This document shows, one piece after another, positions 36,561-56,500 of a stretch of DNA of 64,000 bases. The DNA comes from Parapristionchus giblindavisi. Lineage: Eukaryota; Nematoda; Chromadorea; Rhabditida; Diplogasteridae. Made by a program: the position numbers and the translations under genes. The notes under the pieces were generated by a model. That model was not told the origin of the DNA and did not search any database. It worked only from the letters and a program-made list of their open reading frames with translations. Position 1 is the stretch's first letter, and each line of letters begins with the position of its first letter. The stretch spans positions 820,501-884,500 of the forward strand of contig CALSFV010000239.1 of the NCBI GenBank assembly GCA_943737045.1. The letters are read 5' to 3'.

Positions 36561-38901
36561 ATGTGCGAATGCAAAGTAGATGCATTTAATGTTGATTCAT
36601 CTGTATTATTCACAAGTTTATTCTCTAAGTCAATGGTTTATGGAATAGCAGAAAGAGCTGATATATTGAAAGAACTTATTGGGTAGGAAGTGTACATATT
36701 TGTCAAAACGAAAAAAGTGAAATATTTGTCAAAATGTTTTCACATAGCTGATTTTTTAATTGTAGTTCCTTTAGTGTAAATGTATTGAAATGACAGATGA
36801 ACAAATACTATATTATCAGATAAAGAAACTAACAATTGAAGTTAGATAACAGCAATCGTAGATTTTCAAATCTTGCAATTTTTTGTATTTATGTATTTTG
36901 GAGATATAATATTGAATATGAAATTTGAAGACAAACGAGGAAATGGTCAAAGAAGTCTATTAAGAGGATTGTGCATTGTATGAGTAAAAGAATGAAATGT
37001 AATCAACGTACATTTGAGGTATAATATCTATTATGATTAATGTAATCATATTGAGATATTAGGGTATTCAATGGAATAAAGAAGAAATATCTCGTTTTGG
37101 TCTCTTAATTCTAAATGAATCATTCCCATCTCAATTGATTGGTGATATGAATAAGAATAGAATTGTTAATTATATTATTGAAAATACAATGGTACATAAA
37201 AATAATTTCAATGGAATATCTCAAATTAATCTAAAAAACATTCCATCATTTAGATTACGGTATCATTAATTATTATATTTATTTTATATAAATTTATGAA
37301 ATATTATATATATAGATATGTTAATTGGTTAAAACATTTAAAATGTCACAAGGAGAAGAATGATATATTACGTATCCTATGTTTATTTCAGTTACGATAT
37401 CTTCAATCAATATTCAAGTGAGTCATTTATCATTTCAATTATGAATATTCATATGAATATCTTTATTCAGTTATGCATTCCGATCCATTTATCTATCGTC
37501 TTCTACTATTCTTGTTATTTCCCGTGTTCAGTATAATCAATTAGAGAACAATTGTTTCAATCATTATTATAGACAGTGTAAATTGATTCCATTAGAGAAT
37601 GGTTGTATATCTATGTGTATATTTAATCAATAATATCTTAAGGAGTGCCTAGATATGATCTTAGATTCAAGGCTACGAATACTTCAATGAGACCTATTCT
37701 ACATAGAAGAGAAATACATAAAGTAAAGGAATAGAAAGATAATGTTCATTCATATTATAATCTTAGGATATCCGTGGTTATCTAGCTGTTCTACGCGCTC
37801 ATGCATCTATAAATGGAGTTTATATCAATAGTATCTTTAATCAATCAATATATTGATAACATTTTTGAATTAACTTGAATTAATTCAATTGAATTGAATT
37901 CATTTTAGATCTTGTTCGTTGTGAACGGTTGATCTCTTCATTCTGTCGAAATAATTCATCTCAATTATACTATGTTAAAAGCGATATCTCTAACTTTTTC
38001 CCTTCAATTCATCATGATATACTTATATCTCAGTTGACACGAATCATTACATGGTTACTTTTTATGGAATATTCTATTTTACGTTGACATATTCATTTAG
38101 TAATATAACTCTCGTTACAATCAAAGCCTTTCGTATTGTCAAAGGAAAGAAAATATATTGTAGTGTATGTGTTGGAGATAAAGATGAAGGAAGGTAATAT
38201 ATCTACTTATCTATTCATTCATTATACAATTGTATCATCATATATTTAGGGCTAGATTAACTGCGAATAAGAAGATTACTTCATTTCCATGTCTAGACAA
38301 AAAGATCACTGTTACTGTATGATAGTTCGCATTTTAACAATATTAAAAAAATTGATAATTGTAGGTTGTAAGTCCGAATGATCTACTTCGTATACTTATT
38401 CCATCTATCAAACACACAGTACGCATCAAATCTAATCGTATTAATACATACTAATCTATAAATTGAAGATATTGTACCGTGACCAATTGTATACTGTAAA
38501 CAGAGGAATAGCTCAAGGATGTACATTTTCTCCTCTTCTTTCATCTATTTATTTGAATGAAAGGATAAATCGATTATGGCCTATTGATCCGCCCCTCACT
38601 CTCAAGTAATCAATAACATATAACACTAATTAATGTATTCTTATTAGAGTTATTTATGCTGATGATATTCTTATTTTAACATCTCTGAGACATGTAGCTA
38701 ATCAGGTCACACCATCTTACTTTAATTAATATATTCTTCTTTATTTTACAGTATCTGAAAGAAATAACGAAAGAAGAAATGGGAATTGTTGCGAATCGTC
38801 GAAAGACAATATCAAATGTAAATATAAGTGAATGTAATCCAATAGTATATTGGTGTGGTATGACAATCCATACTTCTCGATTCTTTCAATCGAGAAGATA
38901 A
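36561..38901 (+). CDS. Telomerase reverse transcriptase, minimal form
   Basis: Fourteen exons join to 1,488 bases, 495 residues: 36561-36682, 36931-37018, 37063-37259, 37316-37417, 37471-37601, 37643-37722, 37767-37830, 37909-38053, 38101-38193, 38250-38316, 38365-38418, 38469-38605, 38648-38705, 38752-38901. A poorly conserved RNA-binding part comes first. The RT motifs follow in TERT order: 1 (PRYDLRFKATNTSMRPIL), 2 (RGYLAVLRAHA), A (LYYVKSDISNFFPSI), a long insertion as in TERTs, B' (RGIAQGCTFSPLLSSIYLNE), C (VIYADDILILT), D (EMGIVANRRKT) and E (VYWCGMTIHT). Asp residues of A and C are present. No TEN domain is seen, and the protein stops 15 residues after motif E, so the C-terminal thumb is missing. 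C. elegans TRT-1 is also short. YADD in motif C is retroelement-like. First two exons are the least certain. It adds telomere repeats at chromosome ends. Confidence 0.85.
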
Positions 38902-38980
38902 TACAACAATTTATGATGACATCGGATTACCTTTATCACTCGAATACACAATAAATATATTATAATAAAAGGATATACGA

Positions 38981-44916
<5,936 letters not shown>

Positions 44917-45544
44917 ATTCTCCACTCTGGAAAGAAGCAAGAGTCTTGGATCAAATGACTACCCAAAATTACATCAAATACAAGCATAATGAGAATATAA
45001 AAAAAGGAGATCAATCGAGTGTTTAAATATAATAGATATGCTAAGATTAGATCATCGAAGGTGTTCGACACTGGTGGTTGGGAAGTATAATTTTTCTCAA
45101 TGATGATCCGATAGCTACATATCGATATATCGTTGCGCCGATATATTGTTACTATTATTACACGATACTCGTGTAAGACAGTGAAGCGTACGATAAAACA
45201 TGTAGAGCAAAAACGATAAATATTTTTAAATGTACTGGCGGAATCGGTAAAAAAGCAATGATGACATTTATAAATTTCATTTAAAAAAAAACATAGTCGG
45301 TGTCTATCCGGTAAATATTTCAAAAAGTTGGGAAAACCACGATTCACCATGCACCAAAACCACACCATCATCATTTATTAAAATTAGCGACCATCAAGCT
45401 ATTTTTGGAATCGACTTTAAATTTTCGTTATTGATATTAATAGATTCCTACGGTACACTGGAACATCTCTCCATTAAATACATTCGCAGAAACAATGAAA
45501 ACATTATGCAAAATAAAATCATATGTTGATTTTGTAGGTCAGTT

Positions 45545-45855
45545 CACGGCGGTTCAATGAAGAGAAATCCCTACATTTAACTTTGGCTTGAATGCTCTTG
45601 CATTACGAAAAATCGGCAAAGTTGATTTGCACTGGGTGGGATTCGAACCTACGAGGTTCGGATCTCTAAACAAAAGCTCTATCCACTAAGCCATCTCGGC
45701 ATGTCTCGCGAATCGTAAAACTCGATGATAGGTCTAGTCAGAAGCGAGCGCCCAGATATACCGTAATCAACTTTTGCGCTGCTCATCATCACTCAGTTTG
45801 CGATACTTTCTTTCTCAGGCAAGAGCTTCTTAGTTACTATCATTGAGCCGCCGTG
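45545..45855. mobile_element. MITE with tRNA-like core, copy 2
   Basis: The same CACGGCGGTTCAATGA and TCATTGAGCCGCCGTG ends as copy 1. It is bounded by 5-bp repeats CAGTT at 45540-45544 and 45856-45860. The tRNA-like segment lies at 45629-45701 on the minus strand and differs from copy 1 mainly at the anticodon arm and a few scattered bases, with the B box unchanged. Confidence 0.88.
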
Positions 45856-46045
45856 CAGTTATTCGGATCTGCTATTTCACAGTCTATTTATCTCGTAATT
45901 GTAAAAATTACTACTTCGAAAAATTAAGTGCAGATCAATAATTATTCAATTCCTTTTGATCCTCGTTTAAATTTGGCCAAATAGACTTAAATAAAATCAC
46001 GGAAATATACAACTACTATGTATTAATGTAGATTAAATGGAAGTG

Positions 46046-46322
46046 CTCAGGTGTTTGAATCCATGTATGATCCAAGTAAAATTCGTGCAATTAATGGCAT
46101 GATCTAGCATGGAAAATACTCGAATCGTGAATGGATTATCCGTGATCATGCATGGATTCTGTCATTCCATGCATGATCACGGAAAATTCGTGCATGATCA
46201 CGGAAGATCCATGCATGATCACGAACGATGGATATTCCATGCATGATCATATATGCATGGAATGTCGAATCATGCATGATTATACTTGTATTCGTGATCA
46301 TGCAAGGATTTCAACACCGGAG
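46046..46322 (-). mobile_element. Palindromic MITE, copy F, inverted
   Basis: CTCAGGTGTTTGAATCC at the left and TTTCAACACCGGAG at the right, in the same orientation as copy E. TG is found at both junctions. Confidence 0.87.
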
Positions 46323-46811
46323 TGGCAACAGTTTAAATTTCAATGAGGCAGAAAATGTCGCACAAAAATTGAGAACTCATCGATTTATCATGTACTAATT
46401 GGATAGTGTATAACACAATAAATAATAGCAGAAACTTTGTTATTTTATATGGTGACGAGATAGAACAATCACGAAAAGTTTTTCTAACGCTCAAAAAAAT
46501 TTGGGACCTTATTTTTCAACAATCTTGAATTGGACCAAGCTTTCCTTCGTTGAGAAATAAAAGTTTTATATTGGATAGTCAGAGTGTATTTTGTCAAGCT
46601 TTCAATCTCCATACTCATTTGATAAGATCTAAATCAAAAATAGATCTGTTTCGTTTTAATCGTTAATTAGTGATTTTTCGGATTTTTTAGCAATTTAAAA
46701 ATATTTAATTTTAAACCGAAAAGAATTACACCTCATATGTGAAGATACTGTAGAAGGGATAAGTTTTGTTCTTTTCGATAAGAAATTGACTGACACAGAG
46801 TGCCCCAATGA

Positions 46812-46834
46812 ACTGATAAGAGTATTTATATAAA
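46812..46834 (+). promoter_or_regulatory. GATA site and TATA box of cathepsin Z
   Basis: ACTGATAAGA at 46812-46821 matches the extended GATA site used by intestinal ELT-2 in C. elegans. TATATAAA at 46827-46834 follows, 36 bases before the ATG, implying a very short leader. Gut expression is inferred from family knowledge. Confidence 0.6.
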
Positions 46835-46869
46835 GGTGATAGAATGATAGACATGGTCATCTCTCAACC

Positions 46870-48017
46870 ATGACATCCTTACCCATTCTTCTTATATTCA
46901 TTCTATCTACCGTTGCTGTACTTTCCAAGCATAGTAGTGAGAGAAATCGATATAATCTTCGTGGATGTTACACGAAGACTGGAAAAGTCTATGAACATAA
47001 GTTCGTTTCATTTATTTCTTATCCTACTAATATGCATTCATTAAGAATCGAAGATAGAGTTTATGAAAGATCTGAATACAATGATGATGACCTACCTTTA
47101 TCATGGGATTGGAGAGATGTTAATGGAATTAACTATGTTTCTCCTGATAGAAATCAACATATTCCACAGTGTAAAATAATCTTGACATCGTCTGTTATGT
47201 AACAGATGATAATTCTATTTTATAGATTGTGGTTCTTGCTGGGCCTTTGGATCGACTTCAGCTCTAGCTGATCGTATTAACATCAAGAGGAAGAATAAAT
47301 GGCCAGGAGCTTTCTTATCTGTTCAACAAGTAATTGATTGTTCCGGTGCTGGTACATGTGCTGCCGGAGGAGAGCCGGGAGCTGTATATAAGTACGCTCA
47401 TGAACACGGAATTCCTCATGAAACTTGTAATAATTATCAAGCTAAAGACCAAAGTGAGTAAGATAAGTAAGTACATGATTACAACATATAGATTCAGAAT
47501 GCAATGGATACAATCAATGTGGATCTTGTTGGCCTGGTAACTGCTTCTCTATCTCCAACTACACCCTCTACAAGGTAAGATCATCTCATCTTTCAATAAA
47601 CCTTCAATCGTATGATTAAGGCTAAGCAATATGGTGAGGTATCTGGATTAAAGAAGATGAAAGCAGAGATCTATCATAACGGTCCTATTGCTTGTGGAAT
47701 TGCTGCCACTAAAGCATTTGAAGATTATAACGGAGGAATTTACAAAGAGGTACTCGAGCTTAACTTAAGTATAAAATATAAAGTATTTCGAGGTAACTGA
47801 TGAGGATATCGATCACATCATTTCATTGATTGGATGGGGATATGATCATGATACAGGAGTATCATATTGGATTGGTCGCAACTCTTGGGGTACTCCGTGG
47901 GGTGAACAAGGAATGTTCCGCATTGTTACTAGTGAATACAAAAATGGAGGAAGCAAGTATAATCTAAAGATCGAAGAAGATTGTGTATGGGCAGATCCTG
48001 ATGTATCCCATCTATAG
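46870..48017 (+). CDS. cpz-1: Cathepsin Z (X) cysteine carboxypeptidase
   Basis: Exons 46870-47170, 47226-47453, 47492-47574, 47621-47749 and 47793-48017 give 321 residues. The N-terminal [18 protein letters not shown] is a signal peptide. A short propeptide includes GCYTKTG with the cysteine that blocks the active site in this family. [20 protein letters not shown] precedes the family-specific HIPQ mini-loop and the active-site [20 protein letters not shown]. The histidine is in [12 protein letters not shown] and the asparagine in [22 protein letters not shown] and [15 protein letters not shown] match human cathepsin Z. Mini-loop and short propeptide indicate carboxypeptidase activity. It acts in lysosomes or after secretion; nematode CPZ-1 enzymes are needed for moulting. 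A GATA site and TATA box lie just upstream. Confidence 0.96.
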
Positions 48018-48194
48018 ATGCCTTTTCATTTTATGTCTGTATCAAACGTTCATTCAATGTACTCTACAATGATAAGATAAAGAGATTATATGTATGAGTG
48101 ACACCGCCCAACACTCACATGATCAACTCCTTATCACGAACATCAAAAGAATATATTAATCATAGAAAAATCGATAAATAGAATAGTATTAATA
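48018..48194. other. Convergent 3' spacer, cathepsin Z / HINT
   Basis: A 177-base spacer between convergent stops. ATGATAAGATAAAG near 48068 is a GATA-like match in the 3' flank of cathepsin Z. No gene. Confidence 0.6.
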
Positions 48195-48750
<556 letters not shown>

Positions 48751-49194
48751 CTCAGACACTTAACACACAATAGTTTTTTTTACAATATGTATACGCAAAT
48801 AATAACGAGATAAATGTATAGAAAATATATTAAATTAAGTTTGCAGGAAAAAATTACGCCATCACAAATTGAAGACTAAATACCGTAATTTTTTAATGTC
48901 CGGGTTTTAACAAATCTCTACTTTAGTATACAGAACTAAAAGACACCATATTTCATCCAACTGGATTTTTAGATTGCATTAAAATTAAAGTGTGTTATAC
49001 TTTTACTTATTTAAAATTTTGGCAATGGTTAAGAAGAGACCTTGAAACTTGAACTAGTATATCGTTTCATGGAACAGTAACTTTACCAATATTCTGTATA
49101 TTATTGAATGACTCACTATATGCATACACTTTGCAGCACTGATGTTTGGCTATTCTGGATAATGCATATAGCTAGTTCTTCATCCACGTGTGAG
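48751..49194. promoter_or_regulatory. Divergent promoter region, HINT / BIG
   Basis: A 444-base AT-rich spacer between divergent starts. TTATTTAAAATTTTGG near 49008 is a run of A/T; no clear TATA box or repeat is seen. Confidence 0.45.
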
Positions 49195-52100
49195 ATGTTT
49201 TTAAAAAGTGCCATCGAGAAGATCCTAGCAGAGAAGGATATACGTAGGAAGGAAAATCAAGAATTGAAGAAAGCTTGTGAATCAGCAATCGGTAATTTGA
49301 AAAATAGGTGTTATTACTGACTGTTGCTGATTTCAGAAGAACTAAAGTTGATAGTTGGTGAGAATGGAACATCAAATGGAATTGTTCCTACTCGAGATGT
49401 TACAATCAAAGCTGAAAATTATCTTCTTTCATTCGAATTAGCTTGTAAATCGAAATCTCCTAAGATTGTAAATATTGCTCTCGATTGCTTGCAGGTATAG
49501 TCTACATTATGATTTTCTATCGCTGTTTAAACCTAGTTATTTTTTTGTTTGTTTACAGAAGTTAGTCTCATATGGTCATATCAATGGATATTGTGTGGAT
49601 AAGACTAATCCGGATAGGAATGTCACTGATAGAGTTATTTCAATCATTTGTTCATCCTTTAATAGAGAACATGCAGATGAAACTATACTTCTTCAAATAC
49701 TTAAGGTATTATTACAATATATATGCAGCTTTAAATAATGATTGGTTATTCATTTCCGGCTATCTTAGCTGTTGTATTGAGTAATGAATGTGAAGTTCAT
49801 GAGAAAGCATTGCTAGATGGTGTAAGTTATCTCATGGATCATCTATCATATTTACTCGAGTGTTTAGGTTCGCATATGTTTCACTATCTTTCTCGTAACG
49901 AAATCACCGATCAATGAAGCAACGGCTAGAGGAAGTTTATCTCAAGTATCTATTCTATCTATTTCTTCTTATTCATATATACATTATATTAGGTTATAAA
50001 TTGTGTCTTTACTCGAATGGAGAAGATGGGAGATGAAAAAGATGATGAAAGAATTATTGATGAAATAGTGGATTCTATCGTTCAAAGAGTTACTAATGAT
50101 TCGGTGAGTATCATTTATATGGTCAAGTATGGACATATGACCGAAATGCTATTACAAGTCACTTACATTGTGTCTAATGGTTACAATATAATGAATTCGT
50201 AATGAATGATTCATCCCAAATATGGTTTGGCTGCCATACCGATTCAAAAATTGGATGATTTTCGTACATTTTTAAAAAAATAAGGAAAAAGTTTTTACAT
50301 GAATGTTTCGCTTATCAGATTTATGTTCAATAAAAGATGATTGAATGAGTAAAGTTGAATAAGATGACGGTTGACTACAATATATGGATTCATTTCATAC
50401 ATTTTCGCCCCGCTCACAATCTCTATTTTCACACGCTCTCGCCTTGTAGTGCGAAATATAAACAGACCTGACTTTAGAACAAAAGTGATCTACATTTCAA
50501 GTACTCGGAACTGACCCGACATGGGGTTGATTATTACTAATCTCGATCTCCCGCATATTCCTAGTTAGGTTTCAAGTCTCAAAGCTGGCCGTATCGACAA
50601 AAAGTTCTCGCCCACAATCTACAAATCAATAATACATTTTCGTGCACAATGTGGGTGCTCGAAAATGTATTATTCATTTGTAGATGAATATCTCACCTGA
50701 AAGAATTGATGCTCCTTCATCCACAACTGGTAGTGACAGTATATCTGATCTACCTATATTTGCTAATATATATCAAAAGGATGCATATCTTGTATTTCGT
50801 GCTCTTTGTGTTTTATCACAAAAAGGAGAAGGAGACGCGAATGATCCCAAGTATGGTTATATTTATGAAATTGATCTTTGATCTTTAATCTTCAATGTTG
50901 TGAATGTTAAGAGATACTCATGTTCGTTCGAAAACATTTGCATTAGAAATGCTTCTTCTTATCCTACAAAACTCTGGAAGAGTATTACAAGTAAGTTGAT
51001 ATTATTTGTATAATTAGTTAATGATTATGTAATTATATATTCAGAATTGTGTTCCATTCATTCATTTGATTAAAAGATCTCTATGTGTCACTCTATCTAA
51101 TAATGCTATTTCTCCTATTGTTACCATATTTGAGAAAACTCTTGCTATATTTATTGAATTACTTTATAAGATGAAACAACATCTAAAACCACAAATTGAG
51201 GTACTATTCATTCATTCATTCATTCATACGTTCATATATTGATGTATTAGGTATTCTTCAAAGAATTAATCCTATCAATGCTTGATTCTCCTTCGTGTTC
51301 ATTTGAACATCGATGGATACTCCTCAATACAGTATCTAAAGTTGTATGTACTCCACAAGTATGCTTTCCATTCCATTCCATTCCATTCATTCATTCTTCT
51401 CCATTCAGACCTTAGTTGATATCTTTGTCAACTATGATTGTGATCTAACTTGTCATAATATCTTTGGTTCTCTTGTTGAAGTTATATCAAAGATGGCTAG
51501 AATGCCAATCAGTGATATATCTCCCCAGAAGGAAAGAGATAGGGAAATGAGACTATTAGGATTAGATTGTTTAGTCGAAATGATAAAGTGTCAGGTATAC
51601 TGTACATTCATATATGTTATATTGATTGATATTGATTAGGTTGAATGGTATATATCATGTGAGAATCATGAAGTATCTATTAAAGAAGGTGAGAAGAATG
51701 AGGATTCATTTAATCATATTGAACAACAGAAACAAATGAAGGTTAGTTATTATATGAATTGATGCATGATCTATCTCTCATATATTGAGGATAAAATGGA
51801 ACAAGGTATTTATCTCTTTGGAAAGAAACCTAAAGATGGATTAGCCTTCCTCCAGGTATGATTATATCAATCAATATCATTAATTATACCGTATACGTAT
51901 ACTTAGGAACATGGTTTTGTCGGTGAAGGACCTGAAGAAATAGCTGAGTTTTTATTAAAAGAGGAAAGATTAGATAAGACTGTAGTGGGAGATTTCCTTG
52001 GTGATTCGAATGAGTCAGTATATTTCATAATTTATATTATTATATGTATGATATATATATATATACAGTGTAGCCAAAAAGTCATGGGACACTTTTTCAA

Positions 52101-53494
52101 CTTTTTATAACTTTTGATCCAGGAAAGCAATTAAGCTGATCTTTTGAGTCAATGTACAGAATTTATCAAGGGATACAACAATGATGTGTTGGTGTAATTA
52201 AATTAGTTCACTGTTGCATAGTAATGAGTCTATCGAAATACACTTTTTTGAAAAATTACATTTCTTTGGTGAAAGGCCCTGTTCTTCTGAAACACTGTGA
52301 GAGTGTAGACCTATACTAGGGCTGCACAGTCAAACAATCCGGAATGGCTCCGATTAGGATTTCAAGCTGTAGCAGGGTTGCAACTTTGACCCAAAAAATT
52401 TATAACTCAGCTTCTAGATGTGCTAACGACCCGCTCTAAGTGCTGAAATGATGCTAGTGGCGAGTAATGTTTATCCCCAGTTTACGGTAGTCAAAGCTCG
52501 ACATTTGCCCTCAGGGCATAAAATAATTTTTTTGGAGGACTGAATTTGAGACCGTACAGTTCAGAGGGCAGGTCTTCTAAAATTATGGTTCCTGCGCAAG
52601 CAGCTTTGTAATGTATCATATATTTATTTACCTTATTTTGGTTTAGTTCCGATTCCTTTCAGTCCCGTAGCCAAAGTTATGCCGAGGTGTACTCGGTGCG
52701 CACTCTTGTGCTTTCTCTCTCACTTCTCTCGTTCCCGGTCCTCTATTGATGAAATCTTTTATTTTCAAAGCACCTATGCATGTTAGAGATGTTCACAAAA
52801 GTTTTTATACTATTGCTGAACTTCGATCTTTGATCTTTGTATTTTGATCTTTGACCGCTGAAACCGAGTAGACCTCAGCATAACTTTTGCTACGGTTCTA
52901 AAAGGAATCGGAACTAAACCAAAATAAGCAAAATGAATATATGATACATTACAAAGCTGCTTGCGCAGGAACCATAATTTTAGAAGACCTGCCCTCTGAA
53001 CTATAGGGTCTCAAATTCAGTCCTCCTCCAAAAAAATTATTTTCTGCCCTGAGGGCAAATGTCGAGCTTTGACTACCGTAAACTGGGGATAAACATTATT
53101 CGCCACTAGCATCATTTCAGCACTTAGAGCGGGTCGTTAGCACATGTAGAAGCTGAGTTATAAATTTTTTGGGTCAAAGTTGCAACCCTGCTACAGCTTG
53201 AAATCATAATCGGGGCCATTCCGGATTGTTTGACTGTGCAGCCCTAGTATAGGTCTACACTCTCACAGTGTTTCAGAAGAACAGGGCCTTTCACCAAAGA
53301 AATGTAATTTTTCAAAAAAGTGTATTTCGATAGACTCATTACTATGCAACAGTGAACTAATTTAATTACACCAACACATCATTGTTGTATCCCTTGATAA
53401 ATTCTGTACATTGACTCAAAAGATCAGCTTAATTGCTTTCCTGGATCAAAAGTTATAAAAAGTTGAAAAAGTGTCCCATGACTTTTTGGCTACA

Positions 53495-53540
<46 letters not shown>

Positions 53541-56500
53541 CAGATTTAATAAAAAAGTAATGTATGCCTATGTGGATGAAATGGATTTTTCATCACAAGT
53601 AAGAATATCGAATTGAATGAAGCTATATAATGTATTTTAAGGATTTAGTTGGATCTCTTCGTTTCTTTCTTGAAAAGTTTCGATTACCTGGTGAGGCACA
53701 AAAGATTGATAGATTAATGGAGAAGTTTGCATCGAGATATTGTGAATGTAATCCATCGTAAGTATAATCTATTCTATCATCCATACCATTTATCTTCTAT
53801 CTTTAGATTAGGAATATTTGCATCTGCTGATACTGCTTATGTACTTGCTTATTCTGTCATACTTCTTACAACTGATTTACATTCATCACAGGTTATTGAT
53901 TGATATTGATTGAAATGAAGATGAGAATATAGTTGTATTAGGTTCGTCATAAGATGACAAAGGAACAATATGTATCGATGAATAGAGGAATCAATAATGG
54001 AGGAGATTTAGATAAAGAATATCTAGAATCTATCTATGATGATATATCAGCTAATGAGATAAAGATGAAAGGAGGAGCTAGTAAACTATTGAAAGGTATA
54101 AATGTAGTCTATCTTATCTATCTATCATCATATTTATTCAATCGATTAATCATAGTTTTGTGTTGCTTTTGTGGAGTACTTACCCCAGTTGTCTCCTTTC
54201 AAGGGTTCATTATTTTTTTGTGATATTTACAAAAATACTTTTTTTGCATCGTTTTTTTCGCCATTTTAGGGGTACCATAAAATCGTGAAATTTTAAAAGT
54301 TGTTTTCATTAACTTTATTGATTACAGCTCAAGGACGTAAGACAGATGCTAAACTAGAAATGGCTGCTATGAGTGAAACTACTCGAGTACTCATGGAAAG
54401 TGCTTCTAAGAATGATTCTCTATTTGTATATGCTAATCATCAATACCATGTTAAACCCATGTTCAAGGTTATTCATTCCATTCATATTCATTATCAATTA
54501 TGAACTAATAGTTGTATAGATATCCATTCGTTAAGCATAATTGAATGATTAACCAAAAATGTGAAATGAGAATGATTTGCCCCATTGACTGATTTATTTA
54601 TTTATTTGTTGTAGATGTGTTGGACATGTGCATTAGCAGCATTCTCATTGGGAGTTCAAATGTCAGATGATACAGAAGAATGGAAATTGTGTCTGAAGGG
54701 ATTCAGATATTGTATTAGATTGGCATCTCTTATTGATGCTACAACTGAAAGAAATGCATTCATTCAGGTAGATACAACATCAGATAATACAAACAATCTT
54801 TTCAGTATCAATTACTCTAATAGTTATCTTATATCAATTGATAATCATTATCATATTAAGTGAATCAAAGTTGAATGAATAATGTTCATTTCTTGATCTA
54901 TATATATTAAGGCATTAGGTCGATTCACACTTCTAGCTCCTAGATCTATTATGGCTGAGATGAAGGAAAAGAATATTGAAGCTATCAAGGTAATCATTCT
55001 TTATCTATATTTTATATCTTGATATGAATTGTTTTGAGTTGATGCTTGCAATAGGAGATGAAAGTGGGAATGAATTGGGAGATAATTGGTTAGATATACT
55101 TAAATGTGTATCCCAATTGGAATTAGTATCATTGATTGGAACTGGATTGAGAAGTACTAATGTATATGATGGATATACTAGTGCACATTGTTAGTTTATT
55201 TATCTATCTTATCTTACTTTATCATGATGATGATGATTATATAACATAGATGTAGCAAAGAGTACTGGTCAAGATGAGAAGAGTCTATCATCATTACAAA
55301 CAACTCTAACTGAGACTGCATCACAAAGTGTTGTTCTAGCTGTTGATAGGTAAGTCATATTCATTTTTCTCATTCAATCAATCAATAATATTCAATATAG
55401 ATTATTCGAGAATTCATCTCGATTATCAGGAGATGGAGTAGTATGTTTTGTATCTGCATTATGTCAAATATCACGAGATGAATTATCATTACCATCTGGT
55501 CCCAGAATGTTCCTATTGTCAAAAATTGTTGAGGTAATGAATAATAGAGGAGTATATGTTGTATCTATCTATCTATCTATCTATCTATCTAATATATCAG
55601 GTAGCATTGTATAATATGGATCGTATTCGATTGGAATGGTCTCGTATATGGAATGTAATTGGAGATCATCTAAGAAGTGCTGGATGCAATGAGAATGAGG
55701 TCTACTATATCCATAGTCAACAGATATATCAATCAAATTAATCAATTCATTAATAATAATAATAATAGTAATAATAATAATTATTAATATTAATGTTAAG
55801 ATAGTAGCACATTTCTCTGTTGATGCATTACGACAATTGGCAATTAAGTTCATGGAAAGAGGAGAATTACCCAATTATCGATTTCAGAAAGAATTTCTTC
55901 GACCATTTGAGGTTTGAATTATTGATTGAAATTTATTGATATGAATAATTGCATAGGTGATAATGGCAAGGAATGGAAATGAAGGAACACGAGAATTAGT
56001 CATTGCTTGTACTTCACTTATGGTATCTATATCCCGATTATATTAATGTAATATAGTATAATATGATATTATATGTTTGAAGGTTGAAGGACATGGTGAT
56101 AAAATCAAATCTGGATGGATGAACCTCTTTTCAATATGGACAATAGCTGGAGGGGATACACATATTGATATAGTAGAGAGTACTTTCTCTGTTGTATCTA
56201 ATGCCATACACATTCATGTATCATATCTATCATCTATTCATTCATATCTATTATATTCTATTCATTTATAGTTCAAATGTAACTTCTCAAATATAGTTGA
56301 TGCATTCCAAGAAGCATTGAAATGTCTGACTGAATTCGCTTGTAATTCACATTTGTCTGATATGAGTATGGAAGTATGTTTCATATATTATGTTATGTTT
56401 ATTCATTAATATGATTGAAGGCAATTGGTCTCATTCGATTATGTGCTGAATGTGTATCAGAGAATGAAGAAGTGATAAGAGACGCACCTTGGGAGGTATC

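Larger units (their letters stand above)
44917..46869. other. Divergent intergenic region, USP5 / cathepsin Z
   Basis: No host gene is supported; short frames on the minus strand at 44883-45374 lack known domains. It contains the second tRNA-like MITE (45545-45855), palindromic MITE copy F (46046-46322) and, at the right end, the cathepsin Z promoter. The rest is AT-rich. Confidence 0.6.

Noticed and set aside
36561..38901. Reading the RT gene as a retrotransposon
   Set aside because: WCGM motif E, the long insertion between A and B' and a host-like fourteen-exon structure favour TERT; no endonuclease, integrase or terminal repeats are present.
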